Source: Aphelocoma coerulescens
Lineage: Eukaryota; Chordata; Aves; Passeriformes; Corvidae
Assembly (NCBI RefSeq): GCF_041296385.1
Contig: NC_091015.1
Span: forward strand, 53,448,345 to 53,512,344
DNA length: 64,000 bases
Reading direction: 5' to 3'
Shown here: one piece after another, positions 20,965-34,978 of the stretch
Layout of the letters: every line of letters begins with the position of its first letter
Numbering within the stretch: position 1 is the stretch's first letter
Translations under genes and position numbers: made by a program
The notes under the pieces: model-generated
Databases searched by the model: none
The model's input: the letters and a program-made list of their open reading frames with translations, nothing else
Told to the model about the DNA's origin: nothing

Positions 20965-21888
20965 AACCCACTTTTTTTTCCAGAATCTTTGTCTGAAAAG
21001 CAACTTTTTTCTTTCTCTTTTATTTAGAAATCAGAGGCAAAGCTGCCTGACAATCCAGTCATGGCAGGAGGATCTTGCATGCTTTAACCTCTTCCTAAAA
21101 GCTCCCAGAGGAGCTCTGCTTTCATTTGCATGAGCCAGACCCTCTGTTGCTACAAACCCTTAAAGCTTTAGAGACTTCCGTGAACATTTGACAGGTCACA
21201 CCAGCCATGGGTTACTGCCAAATAGCCCTAGGGCTTCTGCTGGATCATAGGCTCAGAGATGCACAGGATTTTGAGAGGTCTCCTCATAATGCTCTTTCAG
21301 AGTCAGATGGTCCCTGTGAAGGTTCCTGCGTGTGTCAGAAAAGAAGAGGTAGCAGGGTGACTGGAAGTCAGAACTAATATCTCTGTTTAAATGATGTCGA
21401 GGCCCTGTACAAGGTTGATTTATACTGGATAAAAAAGTCCAAACCCACAAGCTTTTGTGCCACTGTTGGAAATATAAAGCCATATTAATGGAATATTTTG
21501 GATTATTTTTTTTATTAGGTTTTCCAGAGAAGTTTTTAAAAATAATAAATTGTGGCATCATGATGGAGGACAGAAGTCACATAACATGAGAGCTAGCTGA
21601 GATAAAAAAGGACCAATTTATTTGGGGAAGAGGACTGCAGTGATCTGGCATCCTAAGGGATTCCTTTAGTACATTTATGTCATGCTACTGTAACCTGCTT
21701 CCTCCTTTTCCTCAGCGTCACTGTGATGAACAGTTGTGGTGTACAGATGCTGCTCACAAGAACTGTATCCCTCTTCTGCCCCTATGAAAGCAGGATTGCT
21801 AGCCTGTAACCTGCTCCCGGTGTATTCCCAGCTAGTCGAGACCTGGACCAGCTCAGGAGTGATGTGCAACCAAAATGAGTTTCAGCCC
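20965..21888. other. Noncoding DNA between the poly-G run and the CpG patch
   Basis: No gene or repeat recognised. Confidence 0.6.
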
Positions 21889-22260
21889 ACGGACGGTTTC
21901 TGCATAGGCAGGGAGAGGTGAGATGAGGTGTCGAGGGAAGGGAGAGCATTCCAGGGGAATGGCGTCCGTCTTGTGCAAGGTGGGCTCGAGAAAAGCGGGG
22001 GAAAAGAAGCGGGTGGCTCCCAGGCTCTAATGGCAGAGGGATGGGCGGCTGAGGAGTGCTCCAGGCAGCGGAGGTGAGCGAGCCCAGCTGGGAGCAATGG
22101 GACCTCCCTCTTGTGGCAGCCCCTCTGCATAGCAAATTCTCCGCCTCAGCTGATGTACCGCCTCCTCTGGCAGAGGCAGCGCACTTGAGGAACGAAAGGG
22201 GGCTTGCCCTGTCTGAAACTGGCATTTCTTTTTTTTTTTCCTAGCATGCTAACGAGCCGA
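21889..22260. promoter_or_regulatory. CpG-enriched patch, candidate promoter or untranslated first exon
   Basis: I count 17 CpG dinucleotides in about 370 bp, 11 of them between 21889 and 22080, clearly more than in the surrounding tens of kilobases. Two good plus-strand donor matches occur: GAGAG|GTGAG (GT at 21918) and CGGAG|GTGAGC (GT at 22074). Possible roles are a distal TMC2 promoter 7 kb upstream of its ATG on the minus strand, or the first exon of a plus-strand noncoding RNA. It is too small and too weak to call a classic CpG island. Confidence 0.35.
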
Positions 22261-25200
22261 CAGCCAAAGGATTTCCCACCTCAACTTCATCTGTATTAAA
22301 AGCTAAAACTGCTGTCTTCTGCTCTCTTAGGCAGAATTGGAGCTACAGCCCCAAAAATCAGAAAAGAAGCAAACAAAGCAAGAGGGATTTGAGGGCTTAA
22401 ACTTTCATTTATCCTAAATGATTGACAGGCCTGGCCATTTGTAATATTAATTTCATATTGTGTAAATCTGTAATAGAAGAATTTTTATATTCTATCTTTT
22501 TATTTTTTGTTTTATTTTCTTTTAAGAATTATTATTAAGCCTCTTGCTACTGAAAGATCTGTTTCCTTTCTTTTTTTAAATTTTTTTAAAAAATTTGTGT
22601 TCCCTGTACTTAACAGAATAGAGATGGAGCTGCAATTCCTGCTTTGTTAACAAAAGCAGATCAGAAAAATCTCTTAGGACTATTAACCTGAAGAGTTTTC
22701 AAATCATTTATCACAAATATGTGTAGGAAGAGCCCCAAACTACTGGGGGAGGGGCTGGAAGAAAATAAACTTCCAGCAGGGTGGGTTGATGAGGCATCCA
22801 TCACAGCTGAGCTCAGCAAGTCTGCCAGTCTGTACAGGAGGGCTGAGCCTAGGATCTGAGGTCAGTAATTCAGCATAATAATAGACGAGTATTTAGAGAT
22901 GGGGGTAAGGCTATGCAAGTGTGTAGGGATTTGTTTTCAAGCAGCTAAGTAATTCACCTGACTGCAGCCCTGCCATGTAAATACTTTATGCTAGGCATGG
23001 TTTCACAAACTTGGTCAGTCTGAGTCTCTGATGGCACACAAGGCGAGGAATGATATCCCACTGATTTCTGGTGTAATTCTACTGATGCTGGAAAGATCTC
23101 TTTTAGATGTACCTGAAGCCCTTGCTGAAGAAAAATTCTGGGTTGTCTCTCTAAATTATTCCAAATTGCTTTTATGAAGTCTCATTTTTAAATGTGTTAC
23201 TAATACACTTTAGTATCAAATCTTAAGGCAACAGGCCAGCATGTGTTCAGAAAAATCTTGTTAGATTCTCATTCATAGAAAAATATTCCTTAAATTCAGC
23301 GGAAACATTTGTTGTTTAGTCTCATGAACAAATTAAATTTCTAGTAAGTAGTAAAGGAAGAAAATCACAAACAAGTTAGATGCTTTAAAAGTGTTAATTA
23401 TTCCCATGCTTATTATTAAAAATGTCTGTGTCTTATTAAGTAGTGACTAATAAAAATATAATGTTAAGGGTCTGTCCTTGGCTAGCCTGGAGTGTATGGC
23501 AGATATAATTGGCTTATAAGAAGCTATTGTTTTTATCTGGGGTTTATCCAAAGTCACTGTGTATCTGCTGGTGCATTTAATCCCTTTAGATGGTTTGTGA
23601 GAAGCTCCCTTTCTGTAGAGAAGTAAGAAGAGGGTAACTTGTTCCTATTATTAATAATGTGTGTGTAGCTATGTATTTGTGATCATGTGTTTGTGTGCTG
23701 AAACTTCATGGCCAGCATTAATACAGTGCATATTGTAATTAATATAATGTATAATGTAAAACATATCTGCATGCCTCTCCTACTGCATGGTCATGTGTTT
23801 ATATGCTTCACTTTCATATTCTTTTGAGCTTACAAAATATATATATTGCCTTCATCTTCTGGAAGATTCAGGTTTTGAGTAGGGTAAGTCAAGTGTTAAA
23901 ACTAAAGCTGAGCTGGTATGGATAAGGCTTCCAGTATCAAAATGAAACGGGATTTTTTGAGGAGCTTTTAAATAAATGTTGAATGCAGGTGTGTGCAAGC
24001 AACATTTTCCATCATCTTGGTCTGTGTTACCTCTTGGGCCAATTCATGATCTTCTGGAAGCTGAAACAGGCTGGCTTTAGGCTGGGAAAACAGTTTCTGG
24101 CAAACTCGTAAGAAATGCTGTGATGTTCACTGGACAGAGCAGCCTGAATGTTATTGCTGAGCCACTGCTGCTAAGCTGGGCTCATGTGGTAGTGTAACAA
24201 GGGGAAATTTAGCCTGATGCTTTAAATTTTATCAAGTACATGGTCACTGGCTCAATTTTTTGGGTGCTTCTCTGATCAGAGACTTTTAATACAGAATTTG
24301 TTAAGTCACCCTTAAGTGAGTTTGAGATCAGCTGAACTGCGTTGCCATGAAGATCCAAATGAGAGGGTTTGAAAGATAAGTTATTTAAACAAGACAAAAC
24401 CCTGTTGATTAAAATATTAATCTTGTGTGTGGAGTGCAGAATGGATTTTGGGTTTTGTTTTTGCTTTAACTGCATTGGCCTGCTCCTGAAGCAATTTTTT
24501 AGCAGGTGCTCCTTTACAGTGTCACTACACACTCATGCTTTTGAGTTAATAACCTGCCTTCTGGTTTGTAGTTGCTTGCTATGACTGCAGGACTCTTTGT
24601 CAAAATCAGTACGAACTTGCTCTAGCCACTGAAGAGAGAGATTAAATTGTATTTATCAAGACCAAACGGACAAAGTCCTAAGAAACCCAGTCCTAATTCC
24701 TCTTGGACCCTGTTTTGAGCAAGGGGTTGAACTTGCGACATCCTGAGTTGTCCTTTCAGCCTGAACAATCTTACTTTAAAATATCATGCACTTGTGCAAT
24801 AATGGGAACTGTTCTGTAGGGCATGAATGAGGGGCTGCTAATATAGACTATATAATCCAAACCTTTAATTTGGGCTAGAGTTCTTAATCCCTCCTTGTCC
24901 TTAAAAAAAGGATGCAGGGATTCCACCTGTGTGACAGAGAGAAATGCTGACTACACCTTCTGTTTCTAGCTTGAAACCTATTCCTGTTTCCCCAGAGCAC
25001 CAGACTCTTTGTTTCTTTGTCTTTACAGGAATTTGAAGAGTTTTCTCTAAAACTCATACCTTTATGAATATGACAAAGATGTGAAAGGCCTTCATTTTGA
25101 CCCGCTAAAGGTCAAACAAAGGTCTTCAGCTTTGGTCTTCTAATTTTCAGATTTGTGCTTTACCCACATTTACTTTCAGGTTTTGTGTCTCACCTTGGGT

Positions 25201-26587
25201 TTCATGAACATGTGTTCCTCCTGCTAGAGATTTCTAAGTAGGGCCAAATTCCTGTTTTTATTAAACTCTAATTCCTAAAACCATTATTAAGACTTTTCCC
25301 TGCTGAATAGGCAGGGTGAGAATGCAAAGTGGGTAGAGCAAAAATTTCATTTGGAAACACCAATGTTATCAGTCTCTGACCATGGCTAGTGAGGTGTCTG
25401 GAGAAGTGAATGTGGAAGCATCATCTCAGGGCCAGGAGCTCCACTGACTCCCAGCACCTTGTTGAGGGGCACCATCTTCTGTGAGAACAGCACTGACCAA
25501 AAGGAGATGGTATGGTAGAGTGAACTAAAAATGCAAGTGCCTCGGGCATGTTGTCACTCCTGACTGTATCCTGGATGGGTTGACTGTAGGTGGAGATGAG
25601 AAACAGCCAATGAATCCCTCCTTGTCCTTAGGTAGATGATGTATTTGAAGATTTCTGCAGCTCAAACAGTGCCCAAGAGGGCAAGCTACTGCCCTCTCAA
25701 CCAAGACAGATCTAGATGAAACAAAAAGTAATTCTATGTGCTTATTTGAGCAAACTTATTCTGCTTTAATTAAGATGATACTGACTATGCTGTATGGATC
25801 TGAGAAATACTTCAATACTTGACACATTGATGGCAGTGAATCAATTCAGTGAGTTTTCACTTTTGACCCCTGCCTCCCCCAGATGCTGCAAACTAGTGCT
25901 GTTTCAAGAATTTATATGTGACTTCTTCACACCATGTGGGTTTTGTTACACTGGGAGGTAGAGGAAGGATTCTTGCTGGTTTCTCAGAGAAATAGTGTTG
26001 AGTTGTGTTACTGCACTCAGTGAAAACAACTTGGTAATTTACTGGGAATGAAATGCTGCTATTATAATAAAACATATAAATTATAAAAATTATATTGCTC
26101 TGTCAAGAAACTCAGAGATTCAAGTGCCTATTTGAATATATATATATATGCAAATCTAATGGATGCAAAGCTATAAATGCAGAAGAGAGGGAATTATTAC
26201 AGCAGTAGATTTGTGTTGTGATCAATTTATAAAAGGCAAACAGCCAAGGCATTTTTAAGGGACAATTAGGATATCATTAACAGACAAGTAAGTTTTCAGA
26301 CAAGATAAAAGGAAGATAAACTCTGATATTTGCCAGATAACAGGAAGATATGTGTTTTCAAATCTTCAGGCCTCTCCAAAGTTGCTTGAATAGATTTGCA
26401 CCTTAAAAAGCATCTCTGTCTGTCTGTCAGAAGGGCCCTCTCAGGTCCTTACAGATAAAATCCAACCTTTTCTTCACATAGCAAACTTCCTTGCTGTGTT
26501 TATCACCAGCAGCAGCTCTCAGGATGGAGTTCAGGCTGCTCCTCTTCATTCCCTTGAGTTTCTTACTAGCTTGACTTACTGGATCAA

Positions 26588-26602
26588 TTTTTTTTTTTTT
26601 TT
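26588..26602. repeat. Poly-T run, about 15 bases
   Basis: A homopolymer T tract in upstream/intergenic DNA. Confidence 0.9.
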
Positions 26603-27664
26603 ACTTCTCTCAATTTTGAGGCGCACAAGCAGAGACAACTATTCTAAAGAACACTAAAAAATTCTTCGTTTTTGATATTTTTTTTGTGCATGATTTTAGC
26701 AGAGTGACTTCACAAACAAAAATTGCAAGTGTGAAAATTGGTAGCAGAGGTTGTAAGCACAATGAAGATCCTGTGTCAAATCAGAACAAGCTCTTGTGGA
26801 TGATCTGTAAAAGGAAATTTTGAAAAGAATCTATTTCTAAATGTCAGTTTTGTGAAAGATGCAGGGCAGGATGAAGAGAAGATTGCTTCGAGGAAATAGG
26901 ACACTTGACTTTAGGAATCTGTAAGCCATCACGTTTTAATAAAAAGTACCTGGCATATGTGTCTATTCTTATATTGACTAACACAAGCCAGAGTTTTAAT
27001 GTATGTAAGACTGAAGCAGAAGAAGGCCAGTATATGCTAAGTCATAGAAGGTGAATTGAGGAACCACCTCTGGTAGTTAATGACATGTTTGATCACAAGC
27101 AAATCCATCAATAACCAATGACAATTTACAATACCCATGCTACAAAAGCCCACACATCATATCACTGTACTGGAGTACAAGCAAGAATATGCTGGGGCAC
27201 CTCTTGGCTTCTCAGTACCACTTGGAGGAAATAAGCATATTATGGAGTATTATTTTGTTAATTTGCTCTCAAAAAAAAAGTTACATTACAGTGAAAGCAG
27301 TCATGAGAAAGTACACCATCACAAGGAGTGCTGCAGTGAACTTCACAGTGAGCACAAAGCACTTGGAAATCCACAGTGTGAAGCATGAACACTAACAGTG
27401 ACACGTACAGGTAGTAGGGATGCAAGGATGTCCTGTGGGCTGGCCAGAAACCTCTGGGCATTTTAAATTTTGCTTTTCATAGTGGTGGGACACATTGTCC
27501 TTTTATCTGAATTTATTTCTTCCTGAGCTTCTTATCACAAGTTCTGGTACATGTATAACCCACTTGCTGTGATGTGACATGCTTCGGAAATTCTACTCAA
27601 GAATCACAGAAATGCAAAACAGAAAGGTTATTCTTCTGAGTTCTTGCAGAGTCCCTGCTCTGCG

Positions 27665-27703
27665 AATATATACATATATATATGTGTCTGTGTGTATATA
27701 TAT
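27665..27703. repeat. (AT)n/(GT)n mixed dinucleotide repeat
   Basis: Alternating purine-pyrimidine tract: AT-type repeats, an interrupted TGTGT section, then TATATATAT. Confidence 0.88.
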
Positions 27704-29711
27704 CTCTGTTTCATTCATGTGGAAATAAGGTTGTGATTCATATATAAGGATGAGGACCTCAATGATGCCGAAAGGTTCAGAAAGTATAAATCATCTTGCC
27801 GTACTGAACAGCAGAAGATCCTTACCGTTCCTATTCAGCGTTAGAAACCTGGCCAGATCTGTGTCCAAAGACACCCATGCTGCCTCCCTTTGTTAGTTGT
27901 GCATTTCCCCAGACAACTCTAGTTTAGAAATGCTGGCCAAAGCAGGGTTAGAGTAAATGTTAGTTTGAGGAAAGTCAGTGTTTTTAGGAGATGTCATTAG
28001 TAAATCACTATCATATGTTCAAATCCACAGTTCAGCTAGGCCATTTTGCTAGCATTAGGGAAAACTGTGGTCAAGCTTCCCGGCCTGAATTTCAATACAG
28101 GGTAACACAAAAAGAATCAGCTTTGGATATGGTCTGGAAAAGTGGAGGTATTAGTTCTCTCGGTAAGCACTGTAATGCTACTGCAATATTTGCACACTTA
28201 CAAGTATCAATAAATTAACTTCTCAGCACCATATGAAGTAGGGAAGTCCCTTCATTCACCAGAACAAAGGAAAACTGATGATGTGTTTGCTGCCTTAACA
28301 GCACTGTGGTACAGGATGAGGTGCAGGCTGTCTGGGCCACTGCAATGAGGATATGGGATTCTGCAAGCTGGCTGGGCAGAACTCACTCTGGGTCATTGCT
28401 GTCACCTCTAATGTGGCCTGTGTCTGACTTCTGTCTTCTTTCAAGACAGTTAGCAAAAATGCATGCAGCCTTTTCTCTCTGGCTGCACTTTTTCTGGCTG
28501 ATGTGTTGAATTTTAAACAAGCTATCTGACTCTTCCTTCAGTTTACTGCGGAGGGAGTATTTGCTGCTTGACTATTGATGTGTTATTCTTAAAATGGAAT
28601 AGAAATAATTACAGTATCCAGTATTTCTAAATACATGCTGTCTAGCATGGCCTGTGAGGCACTTCCTTATTCTCAACAGAGAAAAAGCAAACCTCTGATT
28701 GTAGTTCAGTGCATTTAATGCAGGCACATCTCTTTCTCAGAAGTTTCTATGTGGCACCTGAGGGTTAGAGAAAGAAAACAGGAAATGATTGGAAAGACTC
28801 CTGCTGCATCCTGGTTTTCTTCCTTTGTTTTCCTCCCCAAATGTTTGAAAATTAGTATCATGGTTAATGGCCAGGCCCTCTGATCTCTAGTTAGAGATAC
28901 TGGTCAAAATAAGAGCCAAGATTTCCTGAAAAACAAAACTAACGTAAGTCAAGACTTTTTTCAGCCACCAGCTGTTTTTCCTGTACCATGTATCTTGGTC
29001 CATCACTATACCTTGGAAAGACTAGATTTCTTTAAAATCCCACCTCATCCTTCTTATCCCAGCCATACAGACAGTATAGTCTGATCTAAACTGCTCTGGG
29101 AGGCCTCCACTGCTGCCATTGGTTCAGGCTGAGTTGCACTGGGGCAGGATCTGCCCCATGGCTGCAGGGATGTAGAAGAAAGATTGCAGGATGCTCATCT
29201 GCAATACGCAGATCTCCCATGGGCACTACCTGTTTCCTGGTCTTTGTCTGGATGCTGAGCTCTGGGCTAAAATATGGGCTGCTTGTGATGAAACATCCAA
29301 GGTCATGCACACCAAAGCAAGAAGTGCAGATTTTGAAATGCAACGTTGACTGTGCAGAGGGACAAAACTGCCAAGGAACACAATAGCGTGAATTAAGTGT
29401 TAGCTCCTGATGTTGGAGAGTGATGGTTTGCAGGGAGCTTGCCCAGCTCGAGGCTCAATTTTTGATGTGATGCTGCTGGCACAGGACTGGGGGATTTTTG
29501 CAGAGGGAAGGAGGCAGCACAGAAGTCCCTCTGAATTTTTTTCCCTCCCTAACTTAGGTGGCTACAGACCCACCTCTTCTTGTTCTACCTGCATTTAAGC
29601 AGATGAGATCCAGAATTATTCTCTTGAGTATTGCATAAATACTCACGGAGTGGCAATATCCCTTGTGTGTGGAGCCATATTGGCTGTGCCTGCAACTGGT
29701 CAGCTGGGATG

Positions 29712-29758
29712 GTTTCCATCCATTTCCACCACAGCATCAGGTGGAAATGGATGGAAAC
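29712..29758. repeat. Perfect inverted repeat, 19-bp arms, 9-nt loop
   Basis: The left arm GTTTCCATCCATTTCCACC (29712-29730) and right arm (29740-29758) are exact reverse complements around the loop ACAGCATCA. Pairing stops cleanly at both outer and inner ends. Confidence 0.95.
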
Positions 29759-32700
29759 TGGGAATTAGGGGGAAAAAAGGCTCTGAAAGCCTGGAAAATC
29801 CTTCGAGAAGTGCTGGTGTGTTTGACATTACACAGCACTGGCCACATCAGTGCTCTATGTGCAGCACTTGCTTGTGACAGCCTGGCTTTCTTGGGGCTTT
29901 TCATAGTCTCGTAAAGGATATAGGCTTCTTGTTAGCTAACAAAACATGCTGTGTAGTTTAATTAGCTCCCTGGGAAGGGAAAATCCCCATGGATTTAAAT
30001 TATGAGGAAACTCATGGGTTTAAAGAAACTCTGCAAACAAACCGTGTTTTTGGCTGGTCTCCTGAGTTCCAGTTGCAGAGGATGTTTTTGTCCCTCTTAC
30101 TGACACTCTGTGCTGTCTCCCTGTGTTTTTCAATGTAAAGAAAGCAATACTTTTACCTAATGTGGTTTTTTTTTTTCTTTTTTAATCAGCATTCTTGACT
30201 GAAGTTAGCAGAAGCCTCCACCTTTCTGCCCCACCGCCTTCGATTTGTGTATCGAGGAGGAGGCTGCTACCCTGCTGACTGGCACATCACTCACAACGTT
30301 GTGTGCTGATCTTCCTCCATGGGAATCCTTTCCTGAGAATCCCACTCAATTCTTGAGCATCTGGCAAGAGATTACAGTTAACTGCTTTTTCAGCAGTTAA
30401 ATCCAAAGTTGCCTGCCCCAAGGGACTCAAAACGGAGAGAGCATCTGTTAATTTGTCTTGGGCTCTATTCCTGCTCCTTTATGGCAATCTGTTTCTTAAT
30501 TATGAAGTGCAGTATCAAATATCCACCCCCCACACACACACAGCATAGGAACCAAAGAGAGGTGTGTCCATCTGCATCACCCTGTTGCTTTTGCAGCTTG
30601 TGTCAGAAATCGCTCTTCAGTCTTGGATTTTCTGTGTTGCTCCTTGTAATCTGACCTCCGCTTTAGGGAAAGCATCAGAAGGTGTCTTATTTTCTGATCA
30701 ATGGTTAAAAGCTGATTTCTTGGGGCATTCACTAATGCAGACACCTAGCTACTGTTTCACATTGCTTGTCTTTGAAATAGTTAATATCTATTAATCAGTT
30801 AGTATCTGGTATGGAGTGAAAAAATCTAATATTTCTGTAGAAATCCACATAAAACTAGCATAGGATGAATTTTAGAAATAGTTGCTGTGGGAATGGAAGA
30901 AAACCTGATTTTTGGTAGTTCCCAGATCATTAAGGGGGGATGGGTTTTCACAATTACAATGCTGTAAATTAGTATCTGTGAATGGGGAGGTGCAAATCAA
31001 CAAAAATCCTTTTGGAGCCCTATCCAGGGGGCTTCCCACTGCAGATAGAGGCTGAAGACCTCTCATCTCTGAAGAATTCCTTCTGGAAGAGGTCCTAATC
31101 CTGACCATCAGCGAGACAGGCATCAGTCCATTTAAATGCTGGGCAAATCATTATGATTCTTGAATAGGGCTTTCCCTGTCACATGGGTCAAGTAATTTCA
31201 TTTTTCTTATTAATGAATGCTTAAATTTTTGACTGGATTCAAGTATCTCTTTCCTGAAAAGCTAAAGACTTTGCACAGCTAAGATCCAGCACATTTCAAG
31301 CCACCTTATTCCATCAATCATTGTAGGGAGAAACTTTCTCCTTCCTTTTAGTCTTGTTTAGGATTAATCTTGTTGTCATGAATATATTCTTTTCAATTTT
31401 ACCTGATAGTTTGGGTTCACCCATAAATGCATGTGTGTCTTTCTTTGTCAGTCCAAGAGGATTCTTACTAAATCAGGTGCAGAAAAAGTTCTGGATACAG
31501 TTTCTAGATTGAACTGCATTCATCTACATCTTTAAGGTACAATTTGCTAGTTCAAAAATTATTATTTTCTGAACTTTTGCCAATTAATAAAAATTCTTTG
31601 AAATGTATGCAGAAGCAGTAAATATCCTGTTTTACAGCCTCTTTCATTGGTATGTATAGAAATGTTTGCAGCTTATTTCAGCTCGGGGTGTTCCTTCTCT
31701 CCTGTCCCAGACATGCCTTTGCCATCTTTGTAAGTGCATTATTTCCCACCTGCTTCACAGCTTTGCTGGCCCCTTCAAGTTTGATGCTCTGTGATGGCAA
31801 AGAGCATGGGAGTCCTCCCCTCGCAGTGCAGGGAAGGTTCTGTGGCACTGGCAGCCTGAGCTGGGTTTTGAGGCAGTGAAACAGCCTGGGGAAGGTACAG
31901 CACGAGAGCACTTTATGGCTGCACGGTTCCCTGGTCCTTGCAAGCACCTGCACATTTAGCCTTGGGCTTATCTTTAAACATAAACCCTGAAGTGTTTTTG
32001 CTAATCATGACCAGGTTTAAGTGGGTACCTCTAGGTGACCAAACCGCCCACCAAATGAATTGTAACATCCTCACAGGACAGTGATACTTGAGGCTGCTGT
32101 TAAACAATGGATTAAACTCAGAGCAGCTTTGGAGACGATCAAAACTTGCAAATTTTTACCCCCTGCCATGCTCTGATCTTTCTTTCTTTCTTTCTTTCTC
32201 ACTCTCTGACTTAATACAGGAGACAACCCTGTTCTTTTTGAGCTTGTGCTATGGAAGAAGCAGTCAAGTTTTCTGTCCCCATGTCACACAAAAGAAGCAC
32301 CCTGCTCTTTCAGGAGGAGAGAGACAAACACTGCTGTCACGTCCTCCATGCCACCTCACCAAGGCAAACTCTGTCCTTTCATCTAGGACTAAGTGGTAAA
32401 TTGAAGCAGAGGGCCATGAAGCAAGTTCACAAATTAGTCTACTTAAAAGGTTGTGCTTTACATATTTGAAGATAATTGAACCATTGTGACTAATTAATGG
32501 AATGATTCTGTGTTGACAGAAAAAGAACCATCCATTCTCCTAAGATTAAACATCAGGAAAGTCTACTTTTTTTATCCCCTTCTTTCTATCCTAGTGGATG
32601 TGATCATGAAACAGATGCATTTATTCCTTTTTTTACGTAAAAGAGTCTTTCTCAATTCTGCACTATAAAGGCATGAATAAGGCACTGGGTATCAAGAAGA

Positions 32701-34960
32701 GGCTTATTGTTGTTTATGTGTCTCTGTATGAGATGTCAAGGTCATCTTTCCTATTGTATCCCAGGCTTGTTCAGCAATGAAGTAAGAAAAACCCACATGC
32801 CACAGTTTTTTCTGCTCTGAGTAGTGTAGCAATCATATTTGCAGGGAGAAGCCTTCTGTTATTCATGCATTGGCTGCATCAAATTGATAGCAATTCTCTT
32901 GTAGATGGATATCTGTGTTGCACATGTCCCTTTCCCTTACAGTAGACAACAGATGGCTGTGCTGCAATGGGGCTCTGTATGGAATACCTCGATGCCTGCA
33001 TTTATTCCCAGAGAAGTTTTGCAGATTCCTTATTAGCCATTCTGTGAAGGTACAAATATGAATACTGAAAAAGATTCGATAATTCCTATAAAAGAATCCT
33101 GCTGTAAAAAAAAGAAATAATTCTCTCATCCCTCTTTAATGCCTCTCTATAGGCTGATCCTTAGATGTGATACAGTGCCTTCAACACCATGAAAATCAGT
33201 GGAAAATTGGAAAGAGGAAAGGAAGCAAAATAGCACGAACCTCAAGCTTCTACGCCTTGAGGGTAAACAAGCAGTTTTGCTAGTAATCAGTGGTATTAGA
33301 TAAGCAGTGCATGATATAAGACATCAGTGACTTTCTTTCCTGTCTTATTTTTAATCATTCTATCATGTCTTAGGACTGTATGTTCAGCTGCATTAACTGA
33401 CTGAAATGCAAATTAGTAGTGGAAAAACAGTTTTGTCTTTGCTGAATTATTGGGCTGATAAAGTACAAGTCCTATTCTCCCTCACCCCTTGGTTTACTTC
33501 ACGCTTGCTAATGCTCTTGAACCAGTTGTATCTGTGAAATAGATGTTCCCTTTTATTGAGTGGAATTTTACAGACCTGGGCACTAGCACAGGAAAGCAAA
33601 AAAGCCAGAAAATTCCCCACATCATCTTTTCCCGTATCCAGAATCTCTTGGGGACTTTTTTTAAATTTTTTTTTTAAATCCATTAATGTCTCATTGATCT
33701 TTGTTGCATACCTCGAGGCTCTGCACTGTAATATATCTGATGTTCTTGTATCTTTTCACTTCCACCTATTCCAATTGATCTGTTTCCTTCAGCTGTTGCT
33801 TTTAATGTTTATTCTTCTCTTCAGCCTAGCCACTGTTTTTTCAGCTCTAACACCTTTACTTCTTCCAAGCCAAGGCTTGTCTGATCTCCCTCACTGTAAT
33901 TCTCTCCACAATTCCCTCTATCATCTTCCAAAACAGGTTATCTCCACCTCTTTCCTCTGTGCCTGGTTTGAGGTTCCACTGTCCAGGCTCCTGGCACCTC
34001 TTGCAATCCACCCTGCTGTCTGTAGCTCAGACAAGTGGCTGGGCTTGTGCACACCATGCTTCTCTTTGATCTGCAAAGCTACCAAGGCATCTTGCTGCAA
34101 ATCCCTTAGGTACCACAACCTGGAAATGCAGCCAGGGCCAGCATCCTGCTCACATAGGCACCGGCAGCCCCCAGCCAGGATGCACAAGGTTATGGTTTAG
34201 GGACCTGGAACTGTGTGAGAAAAGAGTTTGGGAATAGCTTATGTTTAATAAAATTTTGCCAGGAGACTGAACTTCATCTGAAAGATCCTGCTCACAAGTG
34301 ACTGGTTTCTGGGTCTGCCTGTGCATTTTTCCTCCCATGTGTAATCAGAAGGAAAGCGAGCTGCCTCTGCATCCCAGTCACATGTTTTCTCAGCCCTGTT
34401 GTGCCAATCCCCACTTCCTCTCTTTCAATGGCTAGTTTTAAGAAAGCAAGTCTTGTATCTGGACTAAATTTTGCTTTTAACTTTCCAGGTGAACCAGTGC
34501 CACTGCCATTTCTGACATTTCTTGCTCAAACTCAAATGCTTTCCCTGGTGGCTTCATGGGGCTGCCACCCAGCTGTGATGCTGCTCACAGGTGCATGTAG
34601 GACCTTTTCCTCCCATTTCCCATCAGGAGAGGGCCATGTGATGAACATAAAGCCCTGCTGTGAGCCAGAGGTTGTGGTGTGACCTGATTTTCCCAAGTGC
34701 TGCCCTCCCAACCATGCCAAGAGGACCTGCTGCCTCCCCTTTTTCTGAGCAGTGTTTCTCTTTTTGTGATGTGGAGCCTGCTCATCAGCCTGTGCAACCT
34801 GACTGCTATTAAAACTGCAGGTAGCTGTGCTGATTTACACCTCCCAAGGAGCCAGCCTGTCCTGCTGGTGCATTATTTTAAATGATGAAAACATCAAAAG
34901 TGCTTGACTTTTCCTAATCAGAACTGCCATAATTTTCTGTGGTGATGTGATATCACTTTT
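29759..34960. other. Intergenic DNA, no gene seen
   Basis: Contains the (CTTT)n repeat and a 214-codon plus-strand frame (33556-34200) that is Leu/Ser/Phe-rich, as expected from a pyrimidine-rich strand. No domain recognised. Confidence 0.6.
32178..32199. repeat. (CTTT)n microsatellite
   Basis: Five consecutive CTTT units and a partial one, an asymmetric polypyrimidine tract. Confidence 0.93.
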
Positions 34961-34978
34961 AATTAATTAATTAATTAA
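34961..34978. repeat. (AATT)n microsatellite
   Basis: Four and a half AATT units directly after a T run. The unit is self-complementary. Confidence 0.93.

Larger units (their letters stand above)
22261..29711. other. AT-rich intergenic DNA, no gene seen
   Basis: About 7.4 kb with few open frames, the longest about 107 codons. It holds poly-T and AT repeats only. The low repeat content would suit conserved regulatory DNA, but I cannot show that from one sequence. Confidence 0.6.

Noticed and set aside
21782..22225. 147-codon minus-strand frame across the CpG patch
   Set aside because: The higher GC content lowers the stop frequency; two other frames are open across the same bases and no domain is visible. 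The patch is better viewed as possible regulatory DNA.
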